A program made the position numbers and the translations under genes. Positions 1-9,645 of a DNA stretch of 64,000 nt are shown in pieces. Origin of the DNA: Agrobacterium sp. a22-2 (GTDB lineage: Bacteria > Pseudomonadota > Alphaproteobacteria > Rhizobiales > Rhizobiaceae); NCBI RefSeq assembly GCF_012276985.1, contig NZ_JAAXMM010000001.1, positions 558,001-622,000 on the forward strand, given 5' to 3'. Numbering within the stretch: the stretch's first letter is position 1; each line of letters opens with the position of its first letter. The notes under the pieces were generated by a model. That model saw nothing but the letters and a program-made list of their open reading frames with translations, was not told where the DNA came from and made no database searches.

Positions 1-298
1 AAGTGAACGTTCCGGAGTTAATGGTTGCCCGCGCGGCCATTGGTGACTTCCAATCCATGATCCGCTCCAGGCATCACGAAAGCTCGACGAATGGCTTGAA
101 GCTGCGAAGAAAAGTCTGGTCGGATCGTTTGCTGGCGGAATTGAAAAAGACCTCACAGTCGTGAGAAATGCGATCATCTCGCCGTGGTCAAATGGGCAGA
201 CTGAGGGTCAGGTCACACGACTGAAGCTCATAAAACGCCAGATGTACGGGAGAGCGAAACTCGATCTGCTGCAGACGCGTTTGATTGGCGCATCGTAG
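1..298 (+). pseudogene. ISL3-type transposase C-terminal remnant, frameshifted
   Basis: Frame 3 from the window edge reads PELMVARAAIGDFQSMIR, and frame 2 from about base 77 to the TAG at 296-298 reads DEWLEAAKK, then SPWSNGQTEGQVTRLKLIKR and RQMYGRAKLDLL. Both pieces match the conserved C-terminal end of ISL3-family transposases in the correct order, but the frame changes between about bases 65 and 77, so the protein is broken. The 5' part lies outside the window. The DDE-domain tail motif SPWSNGQTEG makes the family call firm; the individual element cannot be named. Confidence 0.75.
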
Positions 299-327
299 GG
301 GCTGCACAGCAGCAAAAGTGCGTCAGA

Positions 328-385
328 GCCAATTCTCAATGGAAATATCAGGCCACGCCGGGTCAGTTCTCAGTGGCAATCAACA
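328..385. repeat. Two degenerate direct repeats, IS21-like element end
   Basis: GCCAATTCTCAATGGAAAT (328-346) and GTCAGTTCTCAGTGGCAAT (362-380) agree at 15 of 19 positions and are 34 bp apart. IS21-family elements carry multiple short copies of such a repeat in their ends, so this is probably the stub of an IS21-type element lying against the ISL3 remnant. No IstA/IstB coding sequence is visible. The family assignment is inference. Confidence 0.35.
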
Positions 386-424
386 GAGAAGCCTTTGCAT
401 GACGCAGGGGCGCTCGGGTGCCTC

Positions 425-1441
425 CTAGCCACTCTCACCTTCAATCAGGTTCATTGGCCACACCTTGCGTTTGATAGCATTGGGATAGTGCACCTTATAT
501 TCCGGCATGACCGACAACAGGCCCTCGGCAAGGCTTATGCCAAGATCGCGGAGAGAAAGGCTGAAGCAGGTAAGGCTTGGTTTCAGGAACTGCGCCTGCG
601 AACTCTGTCGGCCGATGATGGCAATGTCCTTTCCGGGCATCAATCCACCCTCCTCGAGCCCGCGATAGAGTCCCGTCACCAGCGTTTCGTTGACGAGGAC
701 GACAGCAGTCGGACGGGGGTCGCTGGCCATGATTTGGTGAGCCACGTGATAGCCGCCCGTTTCGCTCGGCGTTGCACGAAAGATGTGATTTTCTGCCAAA
801 CACAGCCCGTGCCGGCCAAGAACCTCACGAGAGCGCTGGACGAACAGATGACCAAGATTGAGATCGCCATGCGGCCAGATCAGGCCGATGTGCCGGTGAC
901 CGTTCTTCACCAACCTTTCGATGGCGACGTCCGCCATGCCCTCGAAATCCAGATCGATCCAAGGCTGCCCAACATCGGTCTGGCTTCGTCCCAGCGTGAT
1001 GAATGGAATATTACGTCTGGCAAGAAGTTCGAAACGGGCATCGTGAAAACGGGTGGCGGAAAGAATGATGGCGTCAGCAAAACCGCGCGCAACGACGCGC
1101 TGGAGATAGGCGTCCGGGTCTTCGTCGGATGAACAGAGCAATGCTACCAAATCGAGTTTATGACGGGCAAAGACGGTCTGAACGCCATCAAAGACACTCA
1201 TGAAGAAGGTGTCGCCCTGCCCGGTAATCTCAGGACCCGTCTGCATCATAAAACCAATGACACCGGTCGATCCCTTGCGCAAAGAGCGTCCCGACTGATT
1301 TGCGACATAGCCTAACCTGTCGGCCGCTTCGAGCACACGGCGACGCGTCTCTTCGTTCACATCGGCTTTTCCATTCAACGCACGTGAGACCGTGCCGATA
1401 GAAATATCAAGATGTTCTGCCAGTTGGCGAATGCCCTTCAT
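425..1441 (-). CDS. LacI family transcriptional repressor
   Basis: This 338-residue protein begins with a LacI helix-turn-helix (residues about 4-25, HLDISIGTVSRALNG) and hinge helix, followed by a periplasmic-binding-protein-like effector domain (about 60-335). Length is typical for the family. It starts at an ATG preceded by AAAGG. It is divergent from the Gfo/Idh dehydrogenase, isomerase and sugar ABC importer that follow on the other strand, with a perfect LacI-type palindrome in the shared 131-bp gap. It is therefore most likely the local repressor of that catabolic operon and of itself. The effector sugar is unknown. Confidence 0.9.
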   Translation of the reverse strand: MKGIRQLAEHLDISIGTVSRALNGKADVNEETRRRVLEAADRLGYVANQSGRSLRKGSTGVIGFMMQTGPEITGQGDTFFMSVFDGVQTVFARHKLDLVALLCSSDEDPDAYLQRVVARGFADAIILSATRFHDARFELLARRNIPFITLGRSQTDVGQPWIDLDFEGMADVAIERLVKNGHRHIGLIWPHGDLNLGHLFVQRSREVLGRHGLCLAENHIFRATPSETGGYHVAHQIMASDPRPTAVVLVNETLVTGLYRGLEEGGLMPGKDIAIIGRQSSQAQFLKPSLTCFSLSLRDLGISLAEGLLSVMPEYKVHYPNAIKRKVWPMNLIEGESG

Positions 1442-1483
1442 AAAGTGCCTTTCCGCAGTTCTAAAGCGATTTTGGAAACAGTA

Positions 1484-1527
1484 TTGACAAAAACGGGCTC
1501 CTGTCCATAGTGTCGTAAACGTTTACG
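1484..1527 (+). promoter_or_regulatory. Sigma-70-like promoter with overlapping LacI operator
   Basis: TTGACA (1484-1489) and CATAGT (1506-1511) are separated by 16 bp and form a plausible promoter for the rightward sugar operon. Directly downstream is the perfect 14-bp palindrome CGTAAACGTTTACG (1514-1527), centred on CG as in LacI-family operators. Repressor bound there would cover the transcription start. The elements are seen in the sequence; the function is inferred. Confidence 0.7.
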
Positions 1528-1572
1528 GGGAACCGGAAGAGGAGTTTCGGTTGCCGTATCAGGAGGATTTCA

Positions 1573-2607
1573 GTGACATACAACGCCGTTTTGTGTGGAT
1601 GCGGAGCCATGGCCAAAGGCTGGCTTAGAGCGTTGCAGACCACACCGCAAATGCAACAGTCAGTCACCATCGTCGGTCTGGTCGATCTGGATCGGAATAC
1701 GGCGCAGGCAATCGCTGACGAGTTCAATCTTCATCAGGTCGTCATCGGGACTGATCTGCCCACCGTATTGGCCGACACAAGGCCCGATATTCTCTTCGAT
1801 GTCGTTATCCCAGTCGCCCGCCATTCGGTCGTCACTACCGGCCTTGCCCATGCTTGCCATGTGCTGAGCGAAAAACCGATGGCGACTTCGATGGAAGAGG
1901 CAGAAGATTTGCGCCGCGCCGCCAGAAAAGCGGGCCGTATCCACGCAGTCGTTCAGAACAGACGCTTTATTTCAGGCGTGCGCCGCATGCACCGACTGGT
2001 GGAAAGCGGTGCCATTGGTTCGGTTACCGGCATTCATTGCGATTTCTTTCTAGGCCCGCATTTCGGGGGCTTCCGGGAAAAGATGGACAACGTCCTGCTT
2101 CTCGACATGGCTATTCACACTTTCGATGCCGTACGCTTCGTTTCAGGTAAGTCGCCCCTATCGGTCTATTGCCTCGAAACCAATCCATCAGGCTCGTGGT
2201 ACACCCACGGCGCCGCAGCTAATGCCATTTTCAGGCTGTCCGATGAGGTGGTCTTTACCTATCGCGGCTCCTGGTGTGCCGAAGGCGAACGTACAAGCTG
2301 GGAAAGCGCCTGGCGCATCGTCGGCTCAAAAGGCATGCTGACCTGGGATGGCGAAGAGACCTTCAAGGCTGCCGTCGCCGGGACCGAGCCTGGGCTCCTG
2401 CATGGTTTTACGCCCATCGACGTGCCGCCCCCGGAAAAGGACGAGGAAACACATGGCCATGTCAGCGTGATTGCCGATTTCCTCGACGCCATCAGTTCCG
2501 GGCGCGAACCCGAGACAGTCAGCCACGACAATATCAAAAGCCTGGCCATGGTGCTTGGCGCGATTGAAAGCGCCAAGTCGGGCCAACCCATCGACATTGC
2601 AGCATAG
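1573..2607 (+). CDS. Gfo/Idh/MocA family NAD(P)-dependent dehydrogenase
   Basis: This is a 344-residue oxidoreductase with an N-terminal Rossmann fold (residues 5-20, CGCGAMAKGW) and the family hallmark EKP motif at residues 100-102 (SEKPMATS), whose lysine is catalytic in characterised members. The C-terminal alpha/beta domain of about 200 residues is intact. The start is GTG, supported by a strong AGGAGG at 1561-1566. It is the first gene after the LacI operator and precedes an isomerase and a sugar ABC importer, so it probably oxidises or epimerises the imported sugar or polyol. The exact substrate cannot be read from sequence. Confidence 0.88.
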   Translation: MTYNAVLCGCGAMAKGWLRALQTTPQMQQSVTIVGLVDLDRNTAQAIADEFNLHQVVIGTDLPTVLADTRPDILFDVVIPVARHSVVTTGLAHACHVLSEKPMATSMEEAEDLRRAARKAGRIHAVVQNRRFISGVRRMHRLVESGAIGSVTGIHCDFFLGPHFGGFREKMDNVLLLDMAIHTFDAVRFVSGKSPLSVYCLETNPSGSWYTHGAAANAIFRLSDEVVFTYRGSWCAEGERTSWESAWRIVGSKGMLTWDGEETFKAAVAGTEPGLLHGFTPIDVPPPEKDEETHGHVSVIADFLDAISSGREPETVSHDNIKSLAMVLGAIESAKSGQPIDIAA

Positions 2608-2618
2608 GGACCGCGACA

Positions 2619-3524
2619 TTGAGTTATCAGCAGGGACAGTCCATTCGCATCGGCACCATGGTCAGTGCCTCCAAGGGCCAGGCGGCTGAGCGCATTTCAC
2701 AGATCGCCGACATGGGGTTTGAAAGTTTCGAGCCGTTTTTCTGGCAGACGACCAATGGTCAAGACATCGCGGATCTCGGCAAGCGATGCCGCGATGCCAT
2801 TGGTGACCGCGACATCACGATCTCGACGATCGGCATGTTCGGCAATCCGCTGGAAGAAACCGACATGGACCTTCAGACCCTCCAGGGCTGGAAAGATTGC
2901 ATCGACAACGCGCACCACTTCGGCGCAACCTGCGTTGCCGGTTTCACCGGTCGCATCCGTAACAAGCCATTGCCCGACAGCCTGCCACGCTACAAGCAAA
3001 TCTGGAGCGAGCTTGCCAAACGCGCGGCCGACAAGGGTGTGAAGATCGCCTTTGAAAATTGCGCGATGGACGGCAACTGGGCAACTGGTGACTGGAACAT
3101 CGCGCACAACCCCGACGCCTGGGAGCTGATCTTCAACGAGACACCGGAAGACAATATCGGTCTTGAGTGGGAGCCGTGCCATCAGATGGTCTACCTGATC
3201 GATCCATTGCCGCAGATCCGGAAATGGGCTTCGAAAATCTTCCACGTACACGGCAAGGATGCGACCATCCGCTGGAACGTTATCCGTGAACACGGCATCT
3301 TCGGCAAACATCCGTTCGTGTTCATGCGGACACCGGGTTTCGGTGACAGCAACTGGACGGACATCATCTCCGAACTACGGCTGGCAGGCTGGTCTGGCTC
3401 CATCGACATCGAAGGCTGGCACGACCCGGTCTATCGGGATGCACTGGAAATGACCGGTCAGATCCACGGCCTCAACCATCTGAAGCAGGCGCGTGGCGGC
3501 AGCTTCGTCGTCGATTCGGTATAA
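2619..3524 (+). CDS. Sugar phosphate isomerase/epimerase (xylose isomerase-like TIM barrel)
   Basis: This 301-residue protein of the AP endonuclease 2 / xylose isomerase-like TIM-barrel superfamily has metal-ligand-type segments in the expected order: AFENCAMDG, LEWEPCHQM, FHVHGKD and SIDIEGWHDP. These supply the usual Glu, His and Asp ligands. The start is taken as TTG, with AGGGA eight bases upstream, 11 bases after the dehydrogenase stop; an ATG lies 40 bases further in. Such enzymes often sit beside Gfo/Idh dehydrogenases and act on keto-sugars made by them, which fits this operon. Substrate unknown. Confidence 0.85.
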   Translation: MSYQQGQSIRIGTMVSASKGQAAERISQIADMGFESFEPFFWQTTNGQDIADLGKRCRDAIGDRDITISTIGMFGNPLEETDMDLQTLQGWKDCIDNAHHFGATCVAGFTGRIRNKPLPDSLPRYKQIWSELAKRAADKGVKIAFENCAMDGNWATGDWNIAHNPDAWELIFNETPEDNIGLEWEPCHQMVYLIDPLPQIRKWASKIFHVHGKDATIRWNVIREHGIFGKHPFVFMRTPGFGDSNWTDIISELRLAGWSGSIDIEGWHDPVYRDALEMTGQIHGLNHLKQARGGSFVVDSV

Positions 3525-3605
3525 GTCGGTCAATCCGAGGGACTCCCACGGAGGAGGTTGGCGTCCCGGCTCATGGAAATAGGGATAACCACAAAGGAGG
3601 AGAAT

Positions 3606-4841
3606 ATGGGTATCCGCACGTATATGATTGCTGTTGCAACGGCGCTTGCAACGAGTACTTCACTCTTCGCGCTCGGCGCGCAAGCAGAAGACGTCAAGCT
3701 GACGCTGTGGTCGCTCGACCGCGACATTCAGCCTGCCCCCAATCTTATCAAGGAATTCAACGCCCAGAAAAACGGCATCGAGATCGAGTATCGCCAGATC
3801 CAGTTCGATGACGTCGTCAGCGAAGCGATGCGGGCCTATTCGACAGGCAACGCACCCGACATCATCACGATCGACAATCCCAATCATGCAATGTTCGCGT
3901 CGCGAAAAGCCTTTCTTGATCTCACCGAGATGATTGCCAAATCGACGGCTATCAAGCCGGAGAATTATTTCCCCGGACCGCTCGCCTCCGCCACCTGGGA
4001 CGGAAAATATTACGGCGTGCCGAAGGCTACGAACACAATCGCGCTCTACTACAACAAGGACCTGTTCAAGGCCGCTGGTCTCGATCCGAAAAAACCGCCG
4101 CAAACCTGGGATGAGTTGCTGGAAACTGCCAAGAAGCTAACAGACCCGTCCAAGAATGTTTACGGCATTACTTTCTCGGCTAAGGCCAATGAGGAAGGCA
4201 CCTTCCAGTTCCTGCCTTGGGCGCAAATGGGTGGCGCAACCTACAAGTCCATCAATAGCGAGGGGGCCGTCAGGGCGCTGACGATCTGGAAGCAATTGCT
4301 GGACGGCAAAATGGCGTCTCCTGACACGTTGACGCGTAGTCAGTGGGATGCCACGGCAACTTTCAATGCGGGCAATGCCGCCATGGCCATTTCCGGCCCT
4401 TGGGAAATCGACCGCATGCTGACGGATGCCAAGTTTGACTGGGGAACCGCGCTTTTGCCGGTGCCGCAGCAAGGTGCCGAGCGCTCTTCCGCCATGGGCG
4501 ACTACAACTGGGCGATTTTCTCCAACACCAAGCATCCGAAAGAGGCGTTCAAGGCGCTTGAGTTCTTCGCCTCCAAGGACGTCACCATGTACAAGGATTT
4601 CGGCCAGATCCCCGCCCGTTCCGACCTGCCGATCCCGCCGACCGGAAATGTGCTCAAGGATGCGGCCCTCAAGACCTTCGTGGAACAGCTGAAATATGCC
4701 AAGCCACGCGGCCCTTCGCCGGAATGGCCGAAAATTTCCAAGGCGATTCAAGATGCCGTCCAGGCAGCGCTGACCGGTCAAATGGAGCCTAAGGCAGCGC
4801 TCGATCAGGCTGCCGAGAAGATCAAGCTTATCGAAGGCTAA
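3606..4841 (+). CDS. Carbohydrate ABC transporter, substrate-binding protein
   Basis: This is a 411-residue family 1 extracellular solute-binding protein (MalE/UgpB-like). The start at 3606 is chosen because AAGGAGG (3594-3600) precedes it and the protein then opens with a clean Sec signal peptide ([15 protein letters not shown], cleavage near LGAQA, residue 27). An upstream in-frame ATG at 3558 would bury the signal. The mature part has the expected two-lobed pattern, with [16 protein letters not shown] and [10 protein letters not shown] typical of sugar binders. It is followed by two permeases and an ATPase, giving a full importer. Confidence 0.92.
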   Translation: MGIRTYMIAVATALATSTSLFALGAQAEDVKLTLWSLDRDIQPAPNLIKEFNAQKNGIEIEYRQIQFDDVVSEAMRAYSTGNAPDIITIDNPNHAMFASRKAFLDLTEMIAKSTAIKPENYFPGPLASATWDGKYYGVPKATNTIALYYNKDLFKAAGLDPKKPPQTWDELLETAKKLTDPSKNVYGITFSAKANEEGTFQFLPWAQMGGATYKSINSEGAVRALTIWKQLLDGKMASPDTLTRSQWDATATFNAGNAAMAISGPWEIDRMLTDAKFDWGTALLPVPQQGAERSSAMGDYNWAIFSNTKHPKEAFKALEFFASKDVTMYKDFGQIPARSDLPIPPTGNVLKDAALKTFVEQLKYAKPRGPSPEWPKISKAIQDAVQAALTGQMEPKAALDQAAEKIKLIEG

Positions 4842-4958
4842 GGCCAACGTCTACGTCAAGAAACCGATGGCATTCGTGCCATCCACCTTTTCCTCCCGGA
4901 AGGAGCTGCTTGATGCTTCGGTGTCTGGCAGCTCCTCGCCGGTTCATATGAGGTTTCT

Positions 4959-5861
4959 ATGAAAAGGATACTTTCCAGCATCACAGATGGGCGAGGGTTC
5001 GACATCGGTCTGATCGGAGTACCGTTTATCTTTCTGTTCATCCTGGCGGGCTTGCCCTTGCTCTACAACATCTTGATGAGCTTTCAGGAAGTGGACATGT
5101 TCAGCCTTGGAAGTATCACCAGGCCGTTCGTCGGCTTCAAAAATTACGTCGATCTTTTCGAACAACCTGAAACCCTGCTCATTTTTTACAATACCGTCAT
5201 CTTCGTGGCTGGCTCTATTGCCGGTCAATTTCTCGTCGGGTTTGGGCTTGCCCTGTTTTTCTGGATGGGCTTTCCAGGCTCCTCGTGGCTGCGAGGCCTG
5301 TTTCTTGTGTCCTGGGTCATGCCGGGGCTTGTCGTCGGCGCGATCTGGAACTGGATCCTTTCCGGTGATTTCGGCGTACTCAATTTTTTCCTGCGCGAGA
5401 GCGCCCTGATCGAAAGCAATATCTTCTGGCGCTCCGACCCCAATTTCTCCCTTTGGGCCGTCATCCTTGCCAATATCTGGCTCGGAACCTCCTTCAACAT
5501 GATCTTGTTGTCGGTAGGTCTGTTCGCCATTCCCGATGATCTTTATGAAGCGGCAGAACTCGATGGCGCCAATGCGTGGCAGCGTTTCTGGACGATCACC
5601 TTGCCCATGATGCGCTCCACGATCGGCGCAATCATTTCGCTTGGGCTGATCTTCACCCTGCAACAATTCGACCTATTCGCCGCCATTACCGATGGCGGAC
5701 CGAACAATTCCTCCAACGTTGCCCAATATTGGGCCTGGGATCTTTCCTTCCGGCAATATGACTTTGGCAAGGGAGCGACGATTTCGGTCATCATGACTGT
5801 CTTCGTGATGTTCGCAGCCATCGTCTATGTGCGCTCGACACGTCATGAGGTGCGCGGATGA
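4959..5861 (+). CDS. Carbohydrate ABC transporter permease (MalF/UgpA-like)
   Basis: This is a 300-residue inner-membrane permease with about six transmembrane segments and the cytoplasmic EAA loop (EAAELDGANAWQRFW), which docks on the ATPase. The start ATG follows the 117-bp gap after the binding-protein gene. Its last four bases (ATGA) overlap the start of the second permease, indicating translational coupling. Length and motif are normal for CUT1-type sugar importers. Confidence 0.92.
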   Translation: MKRILSSITDGRGFDIGLIGVPFIFLFILAGLPLLYNILMSFQEVDMFSLGSITRPFVGFKNYVDLFEQPETLLIFYNTVIFVAGSIAGQFLVGFGLALFFWMGFPGSSWLRGLFLVSWVMPGLVVGAIWNWILSGDFGVLNFFLRESALIESNIFWRSDPNFSLWAVILANIWLGTSFNMILLSVGLFAIPDDLYEAAELDGANAWQRFWTITLPMMRSTIGAIISLGLIFTLQQFDLFAAITDGGPNNSSNVAQYWAWDLSFRQYDFGKGATISVIMTVFVMFAAIVYVRSTRHEVRG

Positions 5862-6685
5862 GTGAAACCGCTCGAGATCGATTGATGCTCGCCATCGCCC
5901 TCATCATGGCGGCGATCTATCTTTTTCCGCTTTACTGGATGTACATCACGGCACTGAAAACCGGCTCGGAAATGTTCGCCAGCCCGCCTAGCTTCTGGCC
6001 ATCGACAGCGCAGTGGAACACCTTTGTCTATGTCTGGGAAAGCCGCAATATGGGCCGCTATCTGTGGAACTCGACATTCATCGCCTTCGGCTCAGTGGCG
6101 CTGATCGCCGTTCTCGGCACCGGCTGCGCCTATGTGCTGGCGCGTTATCGTAACGGCTGGGTGGATGTGGGCCTTTTCCTCATTCTGATGCTACAGGTCT
6201 TGCCCGCATCCTTGATGATCACCCCGATCTTTGTCGGGTTTTCACAGGTCGGATTGCTGGACTATCCGCGCTTTGCCGTCATTCTGGCGATTGCGGCAAA
6301 GAGCATGCCGTTCTTCGTGGTGCTGGTGCGGGCGACCTTCATGGCGGTGCCAATGGAGCTTGAGGAGGCCGCGTTGGTCGATGGCAACTCCCGCATCGGC
6401 GCTTTTTTCCACATCGTGCTGCCGCTTGCCCGAAACGGTATTCTTGTCAGCGCCATTCTCATTTTCATGCAGGCATTCGGAGAGTTCGTTTACTCGAAGT
6501 CGATAATTCAGGACATCGAATTGCAGCCCGCAAGCGTCGGTCTCAACTCGTTCATGGGTCCAAACACCAGCGAATGGAACAACATAATGGCCTATGCGAC
6601 CATGTATGTGACCCCGATCCTTGCGATTTTCATCCTTTTGCAGCGCCGCATCGTTTCCGGCCTCACATCGGGAGCTCTCAAATGA
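5858..6685 (+). CDS. Carbohydrate ABC transporter permease (MalG/UgpE-like)
   Basis: This is a 275-residue second permease with about six membrane helices and an EAA loop (EAALVDGNSRIGAFF) ending in the HIVLP segment typical of MalG-type subunits. It overlaps the upstream permease by ATGA, and its own stop overlaps the start of the ATPase gene, so all three are coupled. It pairs with the 4959-5861 product to form the channel. Confidence 0.92.
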   Translation: MSETARDRLMLAIALIMAAIYLFPLYWMYITALKTGSEMFASPPSFWPSTAQWNTFVYVWESRNMGRYLWNSTFIAFGSVALIAVLGTGCAYVLARYRNGWVDVGLFLILMLQVLPASLMITPIFVGFSQVGLLDYPRFAVILAIAAKSMPFFVVLVRATFMAVPMELEEAALVDGNSRIGAFFHIVLPLARNGILVSAILIFMQAFGEFVYSKSIIQDIELQPASVGLNSFMGPNTSEWNNIMAYATMYVTPILAIFILLQRRIVSGLTSGALK

Positions 6686-7752
6686 CCAATCAAATCGAAT
6701 TGTCGGGCGTCAACAAATATTACGGCGCCTACCACGCGCTCAAGGACATTGACCTCACCATCCGCAAAGGTGCCTTCGTTGCCCTTGTTGGACCATCCGG
6801 ATGCGGCAAGTCTACGCTGCTACGCTCACTCGCCGGGCTTGAATCGATCTCCACAGGCGATCTCGTTATCGCCGGTGAGCGAATGAACAATGTGCCGCCG
6901 CGTAAGCGGGATCTGGCGATGGTGTTCCAGTCCTATGCGCTCTATCCACACATGACGGTTGAGGAAAACCTCACCTATAGCCTGCGCATCCGCGGCACCA
7001 AAAAGGCAGAGGCGAAGAAAGCGGCCGAGGATGTGGCATCCATTACCGGCCTTTCGAACCTGTTGCATCGTTATCCTCGGGAGCTTTCCGGCGGACAACG
7101 ACAGCGCGTGGCGATGAGCCGAGCCATTATCCGCAACCCAAAGGCCTTCCTGTTCGACGAGCCCCTGTCCAACCTCGACGCGGCCTTGCGCGTCCATATG
7201 CGCAAGGAAATCAGAGCGCTCCATGACCGGCTCGGGGCAACATCGGTTTATGTCACGCATGACCAAATCGAAGCGATGACGATGGCCGATCATGTAGTAG
7301 TCATGCGCCAAGGCGTGATCGAGCAGCAGGGGCAACCGCTTAAGCTTTACGACCGGCCCGTAAATCGGTTCGTTGCCGGATTTATCGGTTCACCAGCCAT
7401 GAACTTCATTCCGGCTACGGCAGGGCCAGACGGAAAAAGCCTCATCCTTGATCTTGGCCAGCCTCAGACCATTGGTCTGGACCGTGCCATTCCTGCCAAT
7501 CGCAAGCTCGTAGTCGGTTTGCGACCCGAACATCTCAACATTGCCGAGGATGGCAAAGGGGCACTACAAGTGCCCGTCAGTCTAGTTGAATCGACCGGCT
7601 CCACGACTTACATCACCACCGCGACGATACCAGAATGTGTCGTGGTCATGAATGGACGTGCTTGCATAACCAGCGGCCAGACCATCGGACTTGATTTCCA
7701 ACAGGAACATATTCATCTGTTCGACGCGGAGACGGATATACGGATTGAATAA
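6682..7752 (+). CDS. Sugar ABC transporter ATP-binding protein (UgpC/MsmK type)
   Basis: This is a 356-residue ATPase with Walker A GPSGCGKST, signature LSGGQRQR, Walker B FLFDEPLSNLD, H-loop VYVTHDQ and a C-terminal TOBE domain of about 110 residues, as in MalK/UgpC. The start at 6682 overlaps the permease stop (ATGA); a longer in-frame extension to 6574 lies inside the permease gene and is not credible. It completes the importer and is the last gene of the operon. Confidence 0.93.
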   Translation: MTNQIELSGVNKYYGAYHALKDIDLTIRKGAFVALVGPSGCGKSTLLRSLAGLESISTGDLVIAGERMNNVPPRKRDLAMVFQSYALYPHMTVEENLTYSLRIRGTKKAEAKKAAEDVASITGLSNLLHRYPRELSGGQRQRVAMSRAIIRNPKAFLFDEPLSNLDAALRVHMRKEIRALHDRLGATSVYVTHDQIEAMTMADHVVVMRQGVIEQQGQPLKLYDRPVNRFVAGFIGSPAMNFIPATAGPDGKSLILDLGQPQTIGLDRAIPANRKLVVGLRPEHLNIAEDGKGALQVPVSLVESTGSTTYITTATIPECVVVMNGRACITSGQTIGLDFQQEHIHLFDAETDIRIE

Positions 7753-7963
7753 TCGAAGCTTCTGGTGAGTGCTCTTCGCCCCATTGTTCGCTATGTTGCT
7801 CGCGGTACGAGCATGGGGTCCGATGGCTAGGCCTGATCAAGCGCCTGTCAGAAAGCCTCGATCTCGGCCAGACAATGTGGGGACTATCACATTCACTATC
7901 CCTCCGGGGCTGCGATCGGCCGCCTTGACCCAATACGAACCGTCGTCCCGGCACTGCGCAAAA

Positions 7964-7997
7964 AGCTCAGCGGCCCGCGTATGCTGGCCGCTGAGCT
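7964..7997 (-). terminator. Rho-independent terminator of the GMC oxidoreductase gene
   Basis: AGCTCAGCGGCC (7964-7975) and GGCCGCTGAGCT (7986-7997) form a perfect 12-bp stem with a 10-base loop. Read on the minus strand it is followed by TTTT and lies 16 bases beyond the stop of the gene ending at 8014. The rest of the 7753-8013 gap shows no coding potential that I can support. Confidence 0.75.
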
Positions 7998-8013
7998 CAC
8001 ATAAATCTCTTCA

Positions 8014-9645
8014 TCAAATGGGCTGAGTGAGTCCTCCGATCAAGTTCGGAAGGCTATGCGTCGTCCGAATGAGATCCGCCGCCCGCTCTCCAATGACAAC
8101 GCAAGGCGCCATCGTATTACCGGTGGTAATACGCGGCATGATCGAGGAGTCTGCAATGCGAAGGCCATCGACGCCGTACACCTTGAGCTCGTTGTCGACC
8201 ACAGACATGCTGTCGCGTCCCATCTTGGCTGTGCAGGACTGATGCCAATAAGTGACGGCGGAACGCCGGATAAAGTCGATCATCCCCGATCTGTCGCGCA
8301 CACCGGGAGCCGTCTCACCTGTCACCAGCGGCGTGAAGGCATTGCTATTTCCGAGTTCTCGACACAACTCGACCGCGGCCAGGGCGGCAGCCATATCTTC
8401 CGGCTCACTGAGAGAATTTGGCTCGATCAGGATGGAGTCGTTTATATTGGGGCCGGAGAGCCGCAACCGGCCACGGCTTTTTGGCTGCGCAAGCCCTGAA
8501 AACATCGTCCAGCCATGTTCCGGCGTTTCGAGGCCCGTCTCAATCGGTGACGGCACAGCGAACTCCAACTGGCACTGAAGAATGTCCGGTTGGGCAAGAC
8601 GCGTATCGCTTTTCCAGTAGAGTTTTGCTTCGCAGCCGCCACCACCGACGGCTTCCGGTTTTCGATATGCCCAGGTGCAGCCGAATGCGAGGTGATCCTG
8701 ATGATTGCGCCCAACGCCAGGTAAGTGTTGAACCACGGGAATGCCGTGGGCTTGCAGCTCATCTTCCGGACCTATGCCAGACTGCATCAACACTTTCGGA
8801 GTGTTGATTGCGCCTAGCGACAGTACCGTTTCGCAACGCGCGGTGAATTGACGTCGCTGATCATCGACGAGAACCTCGACCCCCGTCACGCGCTTGCCAT
8901 CGAAGATGAGGCGCGTGACCAGTGCGTCGGTCAGCACAGTCAGGTTTGGGCGCGATATGAGCGGGCGGACATAGGATCCAAAGACAGACTCCCGCTTGCC
9001 ATCCCGGATCCGCAGTTCAGCGAGAGATGCGCCACCCGGGCCCTCCATCATTTCACCGTTCGGGCTATCGTAGACGGGAATGCCGATAGTGGATGCCGCA
9101 CGCAACAAGGCCTCTGCGATCGGTTGGGGCGCCTGCGGCTGCGCTACATAGGCCGGTCCTCCCACGCCGCGACGCGTTGGGTCCGGAGCGCCCTGCCAAT
9201 CTTCGATCCGGCGATAGTAGCCGAGGATAGACTGATAGCCCCACGCGTCATCGCCGGCTTCAGCGGCAAAGTGGTCCCAATCTCCCTTGTGTCCTCTGGC
9301 CCACACCATGACATTGATGCTCGAACCGCCACCGAGCCCTTTGCCCATGCTGAGAGGAAGACGTCGACCGTCTAGGCCAGGTGCCGGTTGTCCGACAAAA
9401 CCCCAGTCCCGGATCGAGCCGAGATTGAGCGGCCACTGCGCAGGGTTTGTAACGGTCTCGACCGCATCGTCCCCGCCTGCCTCGAGCAGGAGGACGCTTG
9501 CGTTTCCATCCTCTGCCAGTCGCGCGGCAACAACGGAGCCACTGGACCCGGCGCCGCAGACGATGAAGTCGAAAACATCACCGACCTCGCTCTGAGGAAT
9601 GGACGGATTTTCGGGTGAATTCTGGTCATGACTATTCCGCTTCAC
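8014..9645 (-). CDS. GMC family FAD-dependent oxidoreductase (choline dehydrogenase-like)
   Basis: This 543-residue GMC oxidoreductase has the FAD-binding motif FIVCGAGSSGS near residue 30, the GGSSINVMVWARG signature, and the C-terminal catalytic His segment (YWHQSCTAKMG) followed by GLRIADSSIMP. The start is placed at a GTG (9645) with GGAGG just upstream; a longer reading to 9771 adds 42 residues with no family similarity. It stands alone between a sugar transporter operon and a hydrolase, so its alcohol substrate is not indicated by context. A terminator hairpin follows it. Confidence 0.9.
   Translation of the reverse strand: MKRNSHDQNSPENPSIPQSEVGDVFDFIVCGAGSSGSVVAARLAEDGNASVLLLEAGGDDAVETVTNPAQWPLNLGSIRDWGFVGQPAPGLDGRRLPLSMGKGLGGGSSINVMVWARGHKGDWDHFAAEAGDDAWGYQSILGYYRRIEDWQGAPDPTRRGVGGPAYVAQPQAPQPIAEALLRAASTIGIPVYDSPNGEMMEGPGGASLAELRIRDGKRESVFGSYVRPLISRPNLTVLTDALVTRLIFDGKRVTGVEVLVDDQRRQFTARCETVLSLGAINTPKVLMQSGIGPEDELQAHGIPVVQHLPGVGRNHQDHLAFGCTWAYRKPEAVGGGGCEAKLYWKSDTRLAQPDILQCQLEFAVPSPIETGLETPEHGWTMFSGLAQPKSRGRLRLSGPNINDSILIEPNSLSEPEDMAAALAAVELCRELGNSNAFTPLVTGETAPGVRDRSGMIDFIRRSAVTYWHQSCTAKMGRDSMSVVDNELKVYGVDGLRIADSSIMPRITTGNTMAPCVVIGERAADLIRTTHSLPNLIGGLTQPI

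Noticed and set aside
395..1132. Plus-strand frame of 245 codons
   Set aside because: It is antisense to the LacI repressor and shows no domain; the repressor has the HTH and effector domain.
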